The position numbers and the translations under genes were made by a program. Of a stretch of 64,000 bases of DNA, positions 42,700-55,639 are shown piece by piece; positions within the stretch are counted from its first letter, which is position 1; each line of letters begins with the position of its first letter. The notes below the pieces were generated by a model. It made no database searches and was not told the DNA's origin. It worked only from the letters and a program-made list of their open reading frames with translations. Origin of the DNA: Lota lota (lineage: Eukaryota > Chordata > Actinopteri > Gadiformes > Lotidae); assembly GCA_026745465.1 (NCBI GenBank), contig JACYXH010000477.1, positions 1,583,501-1,647,500 of the forward strand. The letters are read 5' to 3'.

Positions 42700-45620
42700 G
42701 GCTGCAGTTTACACAGACGCTGCTAACCTAGCTCTGATTGACTTAGTTTCCTTGACTCTGGCAGTAAAAGAAATAGAGCTCCGATGTCAAAGCACCGATC
42801 GCGCATTTACCATCCTTTACATTGATTGAATCCTACATAGATCGATATCATGATTGATCAAAATAACTCTTATGGGGTTTGTCCTAAAAAAAGTATTTAT
42901 TTAAACCATTTGGAATAAATATGTAACATTATAGGAAAGACCCATAAAACAGTACGACTTATAAGAATGTATCCAGTAGTTATATGTCATATACCTATTG
43001 GATGACATACATTCATTTTAAATACCAGTATATTTGACCCAATGTTCGGTACCTAGCTGGGGTTAATTTTCCATTTCACTCTGCTAGAACTATTCCGATC
43101 AGACACAACAGTTAGAAATACTCGATATAAAATTATTACAATAAAAAATTCCATGTGATTTAAGTTTGATATGATGGTATTGATAATAAACCAATCGTTG
43201 GAAATTCACAATCTGATAGATTGTGTATGCTTTTTTTATATGACCACAGGCGTGTAAATTGTTCACACTTAAACAGTTTTCTACAGTTTACCGGTGACTA
43301 CTAGGTGGCAGCAGTTTACCAATGACCAACTAACTGTACAGATGTTCACATGCACTTTTATCACCTCCATGGAAACTATTTTCGAGTAGATGTATGTGTT
43401 TAATATTATTTACTGGCAACTCGTCTCTAAATAATTAAATCTGAATGTTATGAATATCTCCCATAAAATTACGTTATGTGTACCGCAGCCGTAGGCAGCA
43501 GGGACGACATTTGAAAAAAAAAAAAAAAATCCGGCCAAAAGGGGCCTTTTATTTTACCCTCTCTTTTCCATATTAATATAAATAAAGAATAACAATAAAG
43601 ACTTCCAGGGCCAGGGCCATTTGAAGTGTTACAGCTAAATCAATGCACACAGTGTGTGGTGCTGATCCAATATATTCATACATAATTCAACATACAAATT
43701 GACAAATACAACTTTTTATTTAAAACTCCTTTTCACCAGCCTGTTGCCGGATTTTGATGTCAGGTTGATCTGGTCCAAGTTCTTTGACTTGTAATTTCTT
43801 CACCAAAGTTTCCCTCTCAAATGGATTTTGGGGAAAAGATCTTACTGAATTCAGGGGCGGCTGATATCCTGTGGCTTGAGTACCCACGATCATCATTGTC
43901 AATGTCATAGCGTCAGGTGTCCCCATACTCCACCACCGACTGACTCTGCTTGGGCTTGCCCTTTAGTCTTCAGATTTGAGGACACTGATTGGCTAACTTA
44001 ACGCTGCTATGTGCATATCTTATGTCACCAATTGGCTACGCTGCTGCACTGACTGGGCGATGTATCTATCGCCGCAGAAGAGATATTGAGAGAGAGAGAG
44101 AGAGGGGATGAACAGGATCGAAAATGTTTACCCAAACATAATGATTTATATTTTACATATTACACGTCATTGTACATTCTAAACACACATACTTAAAATA
44201 GGTAATTATTGTTTATTTATATTATTAAAAGTATTTTTAATAAAATAAATAAAATATTTTTTTATAATTTTATTATATAAATTTTTTTATTTGTAAAAAA
44301 TATTTTTTTAAATATTTTTTTTTTAAAGTAAAATCAAACACTTTCCACCATGGAGGCACTAGCACTCTATTGGCCAGCCCCAACTGCTAGCGTCCATGTA
44401 AAAATGCAAATGATAACACATAACAAACCCAAAAAATATAGGTTAATGTGTCATGTCCATCCAATGTTTATCCATTGCAGTGTCTTTATTATAAAATTTA
44501 TAGATTTGCATAGTTTATATTTATTTATTCTTGTTTCTTTTTTTTTTGGAGCATAAAGGTGTTTTCACTCAATACACTTGGCTTCCAAGTGAGACGGTCA
44601 TTAAAAAAATTACCAACAATTTCAATGGCAGCTTTGAGGCTCCCTGGCGGCTTTGGGTCCATATGCAACCGCATAGTTCACATATAACAAGAAAAGGGCC
44701 TGTGTCTAGGCTATCTGCTCACTCCACCCAGGGATGGTTCAAATACAGATCGGCAATGACAACAATAAAGATTCTTCTTCTTCTTCTCTATCCATATGTA
44801 ATGTATATTATGGGGATCCAGGGGGAAACCCCACTGTATGTGATCAGGGCCCCCATGAGATCACCAGAGAACACTTGGGGGACATGTTCTGAAACAGGAC
44901 ATGATTTGCTCTGTGTCAGAATATTGCATATAACATATCTTTTACAAATGTAACCACTGGTGAATTATTTTCCTGAAATGTAGCCTAATTTGTCTCAATC
45001 TTTGCAATTATTTCAAAAATTTCTCTGGAATTGGTTCTACCTGTCTCTCTTGTGAGGTCTTTTAAGTCCCTTTCACAACAGAGACTGGCCTTCTGCCGTA
45101 AGCAGTTCATTTGAGGCCATGCCTTGACAAACGACACCTTCAGCCAAGCAACGTTACGTAACGGCACTAATGGTAGAAAAAGCTGATACAGCTATTTCCG
45201 AATCCGGCTTAAGTCAATGTCTTCACTTTGATAACCATTTTGTATTTTATTATATTATATTTCTGAATGCCTTGATGTGGTTGAAAGATAAGGCTCAACA
45301 GGTAATTCTATGAACACATTTAAATGAGCAGAAAGTGCACGCACCATGCCTGTCACCTCTACTGCATTAGAACCCACCTGCTACAACAATGGCAGCCTCC
45401 GAATGGTCCGTCTATTGGTTGGGCGATCTGAGGGCAATCATCCAGGACAAATCCCAGACCTTATTATTTCAAATACTATTATTAAACTTATATTTTCTGA
45501 AAGTTTATTGTGTTCCCTATAGCTGCTGCACATCACATTGATGGTCTACAGTGCAACAATTTTTTATGGTCAAAGAAGAACTGGAGACCCCCCTGAATGT
45601 CACCATATAATTCACACCCT
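42700..45620. other. psma1 5' flank and gene-free DNA
   Basis: No supported gene. It contains psma1 upstream sequence, a 15-A run near 43515, a short (GA)n at 44087-44105 and an extremely T/A-rich patch at 44200-44335. Reading frames here are short and unrelated to known domains. Confidence 0.5.
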
Positions 45621-46150
45621 GCCCCGTAGTGAGTGAGTGAGTGAGTGAGTGAGTGAGTGTGTGTAAGTATATATGTATGGTATCGCTCTACACATGTGTG
45701 TGGATGCCTGTGTGTGTATTTATGTAAAGGCGTTTAAAAGTATATGTGGTGGTACATACAATACTGTATGTATGTGTAATGCCGTCAAAGAGGGCGGGGC
45801 TAAATCAGTAGGGCAGTGCTGACGTGCTCTGCGCTTCTGCCAAGCCCTCGCCAGTGTCGCGGGCTGGGCCACCATTACATCAGCTGCCTGCCTCTTCCCT
45901 TCGTGATTGAGATTGTGGAGAATGTGCTTAGCTCAGCATGTTTTGCTCAGGGGCCTCATTTAACTCTGCCAAAAGCCCCCCCCCCCCCCCCCTCCCCCTT
46001 CCCTCCATTTAATTTTTCAAATGGAGAGCTGCCTGAGTCACTGTGTGACGACTCCCAGCCACACCGCCGACAGGACCTGGTTTGTGCAACACGCATGGTG
46101 GACGGGAGAGTCCAGCAAAATAAAAGGGTTGTTTTACAATAGTGTGGCAA
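45621..46150. other. (GTGA)n tract and C-rich gene-free DNA
   Basis: A (GTGA)n repeat at 45631-45659 is followed by GT-rich DNA. A GC-richer, repeat-poor stretch at 45780-46140 is broken by a C run at about 45976-45991. The latter could be conserved non-coding DNA but has no decisive mark. Confidence 0.4.
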
Positions 46151-46798
46151 GGAGCATACTTGTTATTTGAGGTTTACAGTGCATTCTAATAGCACATGCT
46201 AAGGTTGACGGAAAGAGCTAAATCACACTGTGCCCTCTTGACCACGTTTTAGTTTTAACCCTTTTGAATGTTCAATGTTCCTCCAATGACATTCTTCATT
46301 CATAAGAGCAGTATCCCTTCTTCTTTGTTGTTATTTACTTTCAGAGCAATTGTTGGTCCTATTCTGTTAGAGGTGAAAGTTTTGCTTCTATTTAAAGTCG
46401 TTCTCATCTAGATAAGCTGGATGCTAATCAATGACAAAGACAGTAAAATGAGCTGGCTCACAGCTGGAAAGGGAACAAGGCTGGACCTAAACATCTTGCC
46501 ATTATCTCAGTTACATTCTACAATGTACCTTTACTGCAGTGTAGATATACAAAGACCTTAAAAAAAGGCCATACAGTTCAAGTGATAGACAACACAAATC
46601 CACAATTGACTTATGGATTTGAGGTGTTATCAAAGTGTGCATTATGCATCAGAAAATGATCAATTCAGTTGTAATGATTTAATTATATTATTTCTAGCCG
46701 AAAGGACTACTGCGTTTCGGACATTGAGGAGGAATAGACTTCACAAAACAGTAAGGGGGATTCAGACCATGCCCTGCAATTTTGAATCTTTCCAAGAC

Positions 46799-46847
46799 TG
46801 AGTTTATCAGCCGTCTTTGAGATATATAAAGACGGCTGATAAACTCA
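46799..46847. repeat. Perfect 20-bp hairpin
   Basis: The arm 46799-46818 is the exact reverse complement of 46828-46847, with a 9-nt AT-rich loop (gagatatat). The arm core is cagccgtcttt/aaagacggctg. No transposon ends or U-tract positioning make it an obvious known feature. Confidence 0.9.
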
Positions 46848-47349
46848 TTATACACTTTTGGACATTTCATGGGATGGGTTCGCACAGGTGAGTTGACAGT
46901 GCCAAGATCAAGGTCATTCAGTTCACCAATCACATGAAAGGTCAGAGATCAAAATGTGGTCTTCATTGAGGTCTAGAAAGAAGGAGGCTTCTCCCCTCAC
47001 GGTCATTTATTTTCATCATTTTAGAAGGTTATCACACACACGTGTTTCATGACTTAAACTGGTTATTAAATATTGATCTCTATTCAATATCTTTGAAATT
47101 CAAAAATCTCCACATATCTTATGAGGTAGTCGCACTGTGTCTATTCACAGAGTATGTATCTATCTACACATATATAGAGTACTATATAGAGTTGGTGGGG
47201 CCGACAGGTAACTACACTGACCAGCCTTAAAACCAGGAAATGATTTCACCACGAGTCTGTATGGTCCGCCAGTACTCACTGAATGTGGTTTGTCTAATCA
47301 CATGGCTGAACGCACGCTGCACTACGGCCTCATTTGCATAAAGTTAACT

Positions 47350-48555
47350 AAAATTCAACTTTTTTCTTGCCCCTTCAACACAACGCATTCCCCCACCTGC
47401 ACTCGAGCATTCCCACAATCCCCACGTGATATCACGTCCAAGACATTGATACAAAACATGGTGGATAACCAGACCCTCTGCCCAGGGCGGTATTGAGGAG
47501 CAGGTGTCCGGTGGCGGTCAGCCTGCCGTTGATACCTGGAGGCAGTGTGGAGCAGCATGGCACAAGCTCTCTTCTAGCCCTGACGATAGCGACGCAAAAG
47601 TAGCTGGTATTCCAGGGAGCACTGAAACGGCAACAAATCAGAATGGGGAATGGTCTTCTGTCCGTACTCCACCCAGGCCAACTCCTGGCTCCAGGTGGTG
47701 GGATGGTTTTAGGCGAGAAAACAGAGCAGTCTCCAGGTGCTGATTTGCACGCTCCGACAGGTCATTGGTCTGGGCGATGGAATACTGGTGACAGGCTGGC
47801 CGTGGCTCTCAACAACAGAACACCCTCCAGAACTGCAGAGAATTGGGGGCCGCGTCAGACCCAATGTCTGAAGGGAGTCCATGTGTAGAGAACACTATCA
47901 ACCATGAGCTGTGCCATTTCCTTGGCCGATGGAAGCTAAGTAATTGGAATGAAGTGGGCTATCTTTGAAAAGCGGTCAACCACCATCAAAATGGCCCAAC
48001 TGTCCGAAGGAGGCAGACCGGTGAAAATGTAAAGTGAGATATGGGACCACGGGCGATGTAAGACCGGCAGTGGTTGCAGAAGACTGCATGGAGCTTGTCA
48101 GAGGAACTTCAATTGGGTAACGACAGAACAGGCGGAGACAAAAGACTGGGTGTCTATCACCATGGAATTCCACTAGAAACACAGACGCAGGAAGGACAGG
48201 GTTCAATTTACTCCAGGGTGACAGGACACCCTTGATGAATGACCCCAATGGAGGACAAGGGAGCGCACCGAGTCTGGCTTGAACAGGGAGTTAGTAGGTC
48301 CTCCCCAAGGATCAGGCTGATGCTGTTGGGCCTCACAAATGGTCAAAATGGTCCCCCAGGTGTCCTCAGCTATCATGCCGGAGGCAGGCAGAATGGGTTC
48401 ATCATGGCAGGATAAGTCGGCTTCACCAAATCCGATGGTAACCAAAGTAAATTCAAATCTATAAAAGAAAATAGCCCACCGGGATTTGAGCCTATTAGCC
48501 GTCTGGATGTACTCTAAGGTTTTGTGGTCCATCCACACCAGGAACGGTTGCAATG
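47350..48555 (-). mobile_element. Ty3/gypsy retrotransposon pol fragment
   Basis: Reading on the minus strand from 48553 down, there is an RNase H C-terminal motif (FLVWMDHKTLEYIQTANRLK) and then a spacer resembling the pre-integrase region (LVLHWGHSSRVSCHPGVN). Degraded integrase-core peptides in shifting frames follow. Last is a chromodomain-proximal segment with [19 protein letters not shown] at about 47400-47510. Frameshifts and stops are numerous, so the copy is dead. Similarity breaks off abruptly at 48555. Confidence 0.85.
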
Positions 48556-51425
48556 CTGAAAGTTTTCAAATTTTAGCTGAAACAGGGGGTTTAATTACAC
48601 TTTAAGAACTAGGTTATCTGGTCTTAGTTTGTGACTAATTTGAGATTGATTTAGACTTTGCCCTAGTGGGTTGATAGCAGCAGACATGGAAAGAAGCATG
48701 CTGAAAGATAAATATGGGGCTTTGAGGTTCACGGTAAAAGGGTCAATCTTGGGTCTTGATTTGATATTTATGCTAGATTTGACCCTGTGTGCTCTGCTTT
48801 GAGGTATTGATAATTTAGTGGTTGAGTTAAACAATTTTGACTAGAAAATCCCAGGATTTTCTTTTTTAACATAATATTTACTTAGGGTTCAAAGACGAAC
48901 TTGCCAGGGGACCACTAAGCATAAGTATGTGATCAATCTTTGTTGCTAAGACACCTGGCAACTTGGGCTAATCCTTCCATGAAATAAAGGTAATGGCCTC
49001 TTTTACTCCTGCATCCATCTTGTCAAGCATTTGCAACTAAAAGGCCCTGGTAACTGTACATGGCTGATTCAAGAAAGAGCCCCTTTCTCAGGTGTGAGAT
49101 GCAATGGGTGCATGTGAAGACCATGGCATATCGATTTTCTATCCGCTCATTAGATGGAAGACTGAATTACAGCGATGAGGATAACATCACTATAGGAGGA
49201 GGAGAGGGTTGTCAGGGTCAGAGGTCACGTTGAAGGTTTTCTCAGAAAGGTAGAAGCAGATGTACCACCAGTGAGTGAGTGTTGCAGCACTACACTAGGT
49301 AACCTAGACCACAAGGACAGAGACACGGACAGTCTTTATGGTGCAACAAATTTAAAGGTTGAATTAAGTTTTTTTTTTCCTAAGTAATCGTAACAAAATC
49401 ACAAACTGCCTACATCATCTCTAGGTTGAACATGGAGCGATGCGATACCTGGGTGGACTGGCACACAGACCAGTTGGTCTGTGTAGGATCAGTTGTTGGA
49501 CTGTAAGATGAAAGAAAGGTAATTAAATGCCAATACCTAACCCTAATCTTTCACTTGATAAATTCCTCAAAATCCAGTAGTGGGTTAGAGACAGAGGTCC
49601 GGCATGAAGGAGGATGAGAACAGGATGAAGGTGAAACTGTTTTATTTGTTTGATCAACTCGTCAAGAACTGTGGGGTGTTCGAGACAGGTCTGGCAGGGG
49701 GTGGGGGGATGAAACAGGACAAAAGTGAAACCATATTTACTGTTTAATCAACTAACATTCGGGTCAGAGACAGGGGTCTGGCATGGAGGGGGATGAGAAC
49801 AGAATGAGAGGAAACAATATTAACTGCTAGGAATAAATTCATTCTTCATCAATAAGATTGTATATTTTATGTAATGTTTGAAATATACACAATTATTTGA
49901 TACCTTTGACCTAATAGATTGCATAATTGTTCTCTTCTTAAAACGGAAATGACATACAATATGGAATACTACTAAACTCTATAGTCTTCATCTATGCTCA
50001 ACTTACCAACAAAGGTTTTTTGATGCATGAGCTTGGGGACAACATCTGGACATTTAGCAGGAAGGTCGATGCAAATCACGAAGATGGACTTTCGTAATGC
50101 AGTCAGGGTCTACCCTGCCCGGGGCTCTGAATCGTAAGGTGGACTTGGACCTGGGAAAACACACATGGAGAAAGCTGGGTGAGTAGGGGGTTGGTAAAGG
50201 GGAAACCATTGCTTTTCTTGCCAATATTTATTGTCCACCTCTTTAAGACTGTCAAAATAAGTATCCGTTGCCTTGCGTTCATGACTGGGAGAACAGGCAA
50301 CGGATGCTTGTATTGAGGAATCTTAGTATCCGTTGCCTTGCGTTCATGACAGGCCAGCGCCAGATGAAGATTTACCACTCAGGAGATCTAGGGAACAGTC
50401 GTAGGGGCGGTGAGGATGCAGGATAATGGCATGGAACTTACTGAAAATCTGGTATCTGGCATACTTATATAAAAATGACATTGTGTTCATGCAATGGGGG
50501 GCTTAGCTATAGGGCACATCTGACATTTGCGCTGACATCTTAGAGCATGGCAAATCACGATGTAATTACATCTAAGAGAACCAGTCTAGGGTTGCGTCAG
50601 CCAGTGGGATGAACTAAGGGAACGGTACCTGGTGAATACTTGGATATTGACATGGAGATCTTGTGAGATGACATCTGTTATTGCTTTGTATGAATTGATT
50701 GGGAGTCTATGCACCTTTGTCTTTGCATAAGAAAGCAATACATCAGGATCTGTAGAGGACTCTCTAGTCACTAAATGTTGGGAATGCGTATCACCGCAGC
50801 CTGAGATGAAGATGTGCTCTCTAGGGATACATGTTGGGAACTTATCACTTCCTGGTGCTGCCTTGTTGAGGGCTTGTAATGTTTGCGAATCACATAAGCC
50901 TGACGAACTGAGACCAGTTATTGATGTTACTCTTGTGGACATATCAAACGCTGAATTAGTGATGTATTGTGACTGTAGTATACCAGTGCGAAATGAATAG
51001 CTGGTCTCGTATGTGGGGTATAGCAAATACCAGACTCACCAGGCTTAAGCATTGACCCGCAGAGTGGTAATCATAGTGCTTTACTTCCCCAAAATGTTAT
51101 CTGAATGACAGTTTATGACAAATGCACAGTGTGTCTTCGATGACACTAGAGTCTAGAAAGAGTGTAATGGTTGGTTTTACTCATGGTGAGCAGGGAGCAT
51201 TGGTGGGGAGTCTTTGAAAGCACAAACAAGTGGAAAATTAGTTGGGACGCTATCTATTGGGTTCTTCACTAGTGCTCACTTTTTTAGCATGCTCTATGCT
51301 GATCTTGTTGACACAAGAGCCCACGTGCGGGCTGACAGCAAGGAATGGGCTGACAGTTATTATATATACTCCTTTTTGCTGCACCAGCGCGTCTAGGGAG
51401 CATAGACAGTCCTCCCATGCTTCCT
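48556..51425. other. Unclassified repeat-like DNA between gypsy pieces
   Basis: No recognised gene. It lies between gypsy pol and gag fragments where reverse transcriptase would be expected, but no RT motif was seen. It holds three imperfect copies of a roughly 85-95-bp unit (gagacag..ggtctggcatggagg type) at 49575-49830. A 25-bp exact direct repeat lies at about 50259-50283 and 50330-50354. An unrecognised 146-codon minus-strand frame lies at 50586-51026. It may be an insertion into the gypsy element, or unrelated DNA. Confidence 0.4.
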
Positions 51426-51429
51426 TTGC

Positions 51430-51985
51430 TCACGTAAATATGGCAGCTTGTGAAGCAGCAATGAGGGCGTCCAAACCTGAAGGCAGATCTTGAGAAGCAA
51501 GTTGGTCCTTTATGGCCTCAGTCAAGCTGTGGCAGAAGATGTCAAACAGTGTGTGCGGGGATTCCATGCACTCTCGAAGTCTACCACACTTCACTGGCCT
51601 TGCCGGAGGTGGAGAAGTTTGTCGCATCCTCAATACCGGACACCGGTGATTGAACACCTTCTTCATCTCGGTGGTGAACAAGTGGTAACTGAAAAAACAG
51701 GAAGTTGAATCCTCCTCACAGCAGAGGCCAAAACAAGAGCGCTACTGGCCAGGAGAGTAATGTTATAAGTGATGGTGGAGCAGTCACTGGGAAAAGAGGA
51801 AGAGTGGAGCTCAAACACAAGGCGGCACTGGGAGAGGAAAGAGCAACAGGTCCGTGGATTGCCTGTTTACTGTTCAGTTGGCGGTAGCTGGGACTTTCTA
51901 AAGACATTGTTCTCTGGAGAAGCCAAGGATGAGAGGTGGAGTAGCATTGGATTAAGTGTGGGCTCGACATGGCTTCTGAAGACAA
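51430..51985 (-). mobile_element. Ty3/gypsy gag fragment and 5' region
   Basis: The minus-strand frame 51430-51681 matches the pattern of fish gypsy gag: an EMKKVFNH segment, then a FCHSLTEAIKDQLASQDLPS-GLDALIA segment. It is on the same strand as the pol fragment at 47.3-48.6 kb and upstream of it in the expected order, so both may come from one element. Sequence to about 52100 may be the leader or LTR, but LTR ends were not delimited. Confidence 0.7.
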
Positions 51986-52247
51986 TTAACTAATAAACAC
52001 AGGTGGTAAACAATCCATGATAACAAGGGGCAAATAAAATAATAACTGGGGACATCTGGTGGGTTGAAGAAGGAACAACACACACAAACAGGCAACACTA
52101 GTTCAAACTGTGACAATCATTCATTCACCAGTTTAATTTACATGTTATTTTCATTCTTTGTAATTATCTCGTGGCATCTCCAGCTCTGCTTTGGTTCTGC
52201 TTTGGTTCTCCCCTTGATTAGTTAATTGATGGCAGCTGCCAAATCAC

Positions 52248-52249
<2 letters not shown>

Positions 52250-52315
<66 letters not shown>

Positions 52316-52326
52316 TGTGTGTGTGT
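52250..52326. repeat. (GT)n microsatellite
   Basis: About 75 bp of GT with one TTGTG interruption. Confidence 0.95.
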
Positions 52327-52329
52327 CTA

Positions 52330-54160
52330 TGGGTGTGTACCTGTGAGTTCACCTTGATGAGAGCACATTAATGGGGTCATAATGGATGTAGTGACTATTT
52401 TGTCCAGAGTTTGTTCTTTGTCACCTTGGTGTTGACTGGGGAAATAGTTGACGCTTGTTTGTTCCACTAAACCAAAAACAAACAAATATCCAAGAGAGTA
52501 ATGTTGAAACTATAAATGGTACTTTTATTTCAACACAAAGATTAGTACAGATCCTTTATCTAAAATAAAAATAAATTATAAGACAGACTGGATATTTTTA
52601 GCTTCAGGTGCAGCAGTTCATTAGTAAGATCAAAAAGCTGTGCGCTCCCAGTTGGCCACACCTCCACCTCCATCACCTTCCTATTTTATACCTTTTGACC
52701 TGTAGATATAGTTATAATAAATTCAAACAAAGAAATGGTTAAAGAATGGCTTCTACAATGGATCTTACATTAATGAATTAATCTGAAAGAATTCCTTAGT
52801 TAAGGGATTGGGAACAGTGTGAATGCAAGTACGTGTAGTAGGTCTGTTTGTTTTGCTTCTTGTCTGTCTGCCTGCCTGCCCATGTCTCACCATTAATCTG
52901 CCCATCTAACTTTCTGCCTGTCTGTATGTCAACCAAGTGTATGTGTGACTGGAGTGCAAGGTGTGTTGAAAGTTATATTTATACGATCAACCTATACAGA
53001 TATATATTTCCATTTGTCCTATTGCTTTAACTGTGATGCTTTTTGTGGGTTATATATAAAGCTTTATTGGTCAGTCCTAATTAATGTCAAAATATACTTA
53101 TTTTACAACCTCACAAACAAATAACAATAAAGCTTGATAAAGTGAGATTATGCAAGTCTTTCTGTTTGTTGGTAAATTTCTTACCAAAACACAACAAAAG
53201 GCTAGAAGATTCCATCCTCTAACAGCAACCAAAAGAAAAACAGTTATTTCAGAAGTATGCATTGAAGAGGGAACAACAGAATCTACCAAACTCTAATCTT
53301 TGCTGCAGAGGCAGAAATAACAGCAGACATATTGGGCAGCAGCCAGGTCTCCTAACCACATACCGTTTAACTTTCTATAAATACAACGGGACGCGCTCCA
53401 GGTTGATCAAGTGTGATTGAATCTGAAAAGGCTCCAGAGACCAGAGCCAAGTTTTCCTCTAAGATACTTCTGGGCAACTGTGAGCTTCCACTCCACTCCT
53501 GACAGGACCTCTTTCCGTGACTCACACGCTGGTCTGGATCTCTTTCAAACACATACAGACACCGAACACACACACACATCCACACACACACCCATCAGAG
53601 ACCAGGGTCTGGGACCTGATATATTTAATGATACAAAATCAAAAATGGTGTGTTCACACAGACAACATGTGAGGTTTACAGTAAATTGTGGTTGCTCCCA
53701 TCGCGGCAGCGCCCGAAGGGTACTCAGAAGCAGGACATTTCAAGACAGGCCCATAATTTAAGGTGCAGCGCGTAGCATGTAATTGCATCTACCGGAACAA
53801 ACTTGGCAGAAATGGAATATAACGTAAATAAGTGTCTTTTAATTAGTGCATAATCCCATAAAAATAAGAATTGTTGTGTTTTTGTTGCCTTAAAATTAGC
53901 CCTTCATATCTTCATGGGGAGTGGGTCCACTTCTACGGGGGCCACCATATTGCAACACCATGTTTCTACAGAGTCCTGGTCCATACAAACGGCTCTAGTG
54001 AGAATGCATTTTTTATTCAATCAAAATGTTTTGGGCTAAGAGTTCTAGGAAGGAGGGGGCGTATTATCCCCCTGGCTACAACCCATTTGTGATACTTTTT
54101 TAGTACCGTCATCGTGTAGGAGCATTATAATGAGAGATGTTGTACATGAAATGCACCACA
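52330..54160. other. Gene-free stretch with a possible dispersed repeat
   Basis: No supported gene. The part at about 53920-54090 (ccaccatattgcaacaccatgtttctacag and following) resembles a repeat commonly scattered in fish genomes, from memory of its general pattern only. Confidence 0.35.
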
Positions 54161-54164
54161 GACC

Positions 54165-54348
54165 GTGACATTATACTATAAGTGTCCAAAAAGCTTAACC
54201 CTCTCCCGGACGCGCAATGAACTTCTGACAAGACGGTACTCCACACGTCCACACACACGTGGCATTATATATAAGTGTCCGAGAAGCTTAACTCTCTTTT
54301 GGATGCGCCTCAAAGCCTAGTAAAGACGAGCATGCTCGGTCTTTACTT
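54165..54348. repeat. Two-copy direct repeat of about 93 bp with a terminal near-palindrome
   Basis: Copies starting at about 54169 and 54262 share attata-taagtgtcc, agcttaa and gga-gcgc blocks. The second ends in a 27-bp near-palindrome (gtaaagacgagcatgctcgg and its continuation) at about 54322-54348. Confidence 0.65.
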
Positions 54349-54637
54349 TACTTTACTTTTATTCCAAGTGTAAAATAGTGTAGCGAATGGCAGTTTGTTG
54401 ATGAGGGGGATTATGGTAAGTGGGTGTGTATTCTTTAATACATCCATGGTTTTGAGACATTCATTTTTAAGGTTGTTTCCCTGTTTGATAACTAAAAGTA
54501 AGATTTCACTCTTTTGGAGAAAGTTGGTATCCAAAACGAAACGGTTGCGATACAACTGCTCACCGTTATTTTATCAAAAGTGTATATTCACAAACCGCAG
54601 TGCATGTGAACATTCTATGATGAACATAATTGTGATT

Positions 54638-54642
<5 letters not shown>

Positions 54643-54688
<46 letters not shown>
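54643..54688. repeat. (GT)n microsatellite
   Basis: About 45 bp of GT followed by gagtgagtg. Confidence 0.95.
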
Positions 54689-54689
<1 letters not shown>

Positions 54690-54929
54690 TGAGTGTAATG
54701 AATACACTGTCCTAAACAACAATGCGATCCACTGCCAGCCCTGCACCAGGATTATTGGGTTGTGGTTGATTCCTATCACTGCCAACTTCATATCTATTAC
54801 CCTCATACTTGTGCTTGTCTGGAGGTTTGCTCATCCTTTTCCGCGTAATCAAGAATAATTGACTATCCGCTGGGCACTTTTCGGAAACACCATCTCACCC
54901 CCCCTCCTTGTATTTTTTAGACCCCAGTC

Positions 54930-55235
54930 ATCGATTGCTGAAAGGGTACTTTTTATTTTTGTTCAATGAAAGTGCCGTGCTGTAGCTACAACCGACCATG
55001 ATGTCATAGGCTGGAGGCGGTCCAGTGCCCAGTAACGCACTGGACCCACCCACTCTGATTGATGTTTTGCCATTTCAACGATTTAATACAATCCCACTAA
55101 TGTCCTGGGATGAACAACAGTGCCCAGGCTGCGCGGGGCTATCTTATCCCGCTCACCTACATGCGACATGACACTCATAAATCGTACTGTAAATAATGAC
55201 CCTGACCCTCAAAAATGTAAGCATGTCATCAATTT
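54930..55235. other. Repeat-poor block with a 9-bp hairpin
   Basis: Balanced composition, no coding frame, and a perfect 9-bp stem (gtccagtgc/gcactggac, 8-nt loop) at 55020-55045. Possible conserved non-coding DNA; low certainty. Confidence 0.3.
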
Positions 55236-55263
55236 CCTCTGTTTGCCCACCAACCACCCGCAA

Positions 55264-55390
55264 CCCCTGCCTTTTCCCTTGTCTAATGGCTAAGACAACA
55301 GCTTTAAAGAGAGCCACCCCTGCCTCTTCCCTGGCCTAATGGCTCAGACAACAACTGTAAGGAGAACCACATCCTGCTCTTCTTTGCAGT
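55264..55390. repeat. Tandem duplication of a 53-bp unit
   Basis: Two copies of cccctgcc-tcttccc-ctaatggct-agacaaca with the following 20 bp, plus a partial third copy after 55370. A C run occurs downstream at 55482-55500. Confidence 0.8.
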
Positions 55391-55639
55391 GCCTTCGATG
55401 AAATGTGTGTGTGCCTGTGTCTGTTGTGTGTGTGAGGGTTTTTCCAAGGGTTAGGCTCTGTGCTCTGTACATACACCTGCCCCCCCCCCCCCCCCCCCCC
55501 AACCCCCCACCACTGCTTTTAACTCCTCCAGCTTGGCTGGCTTAATCCCACTTGAAGTCCCCCATGGTCGTAGGTCAGAACACTTCTCGTCTGCCGCTCC
55601 AGCATGGCACGCGGGGCGCCTTGCAAGGTAGTTTTCCAC

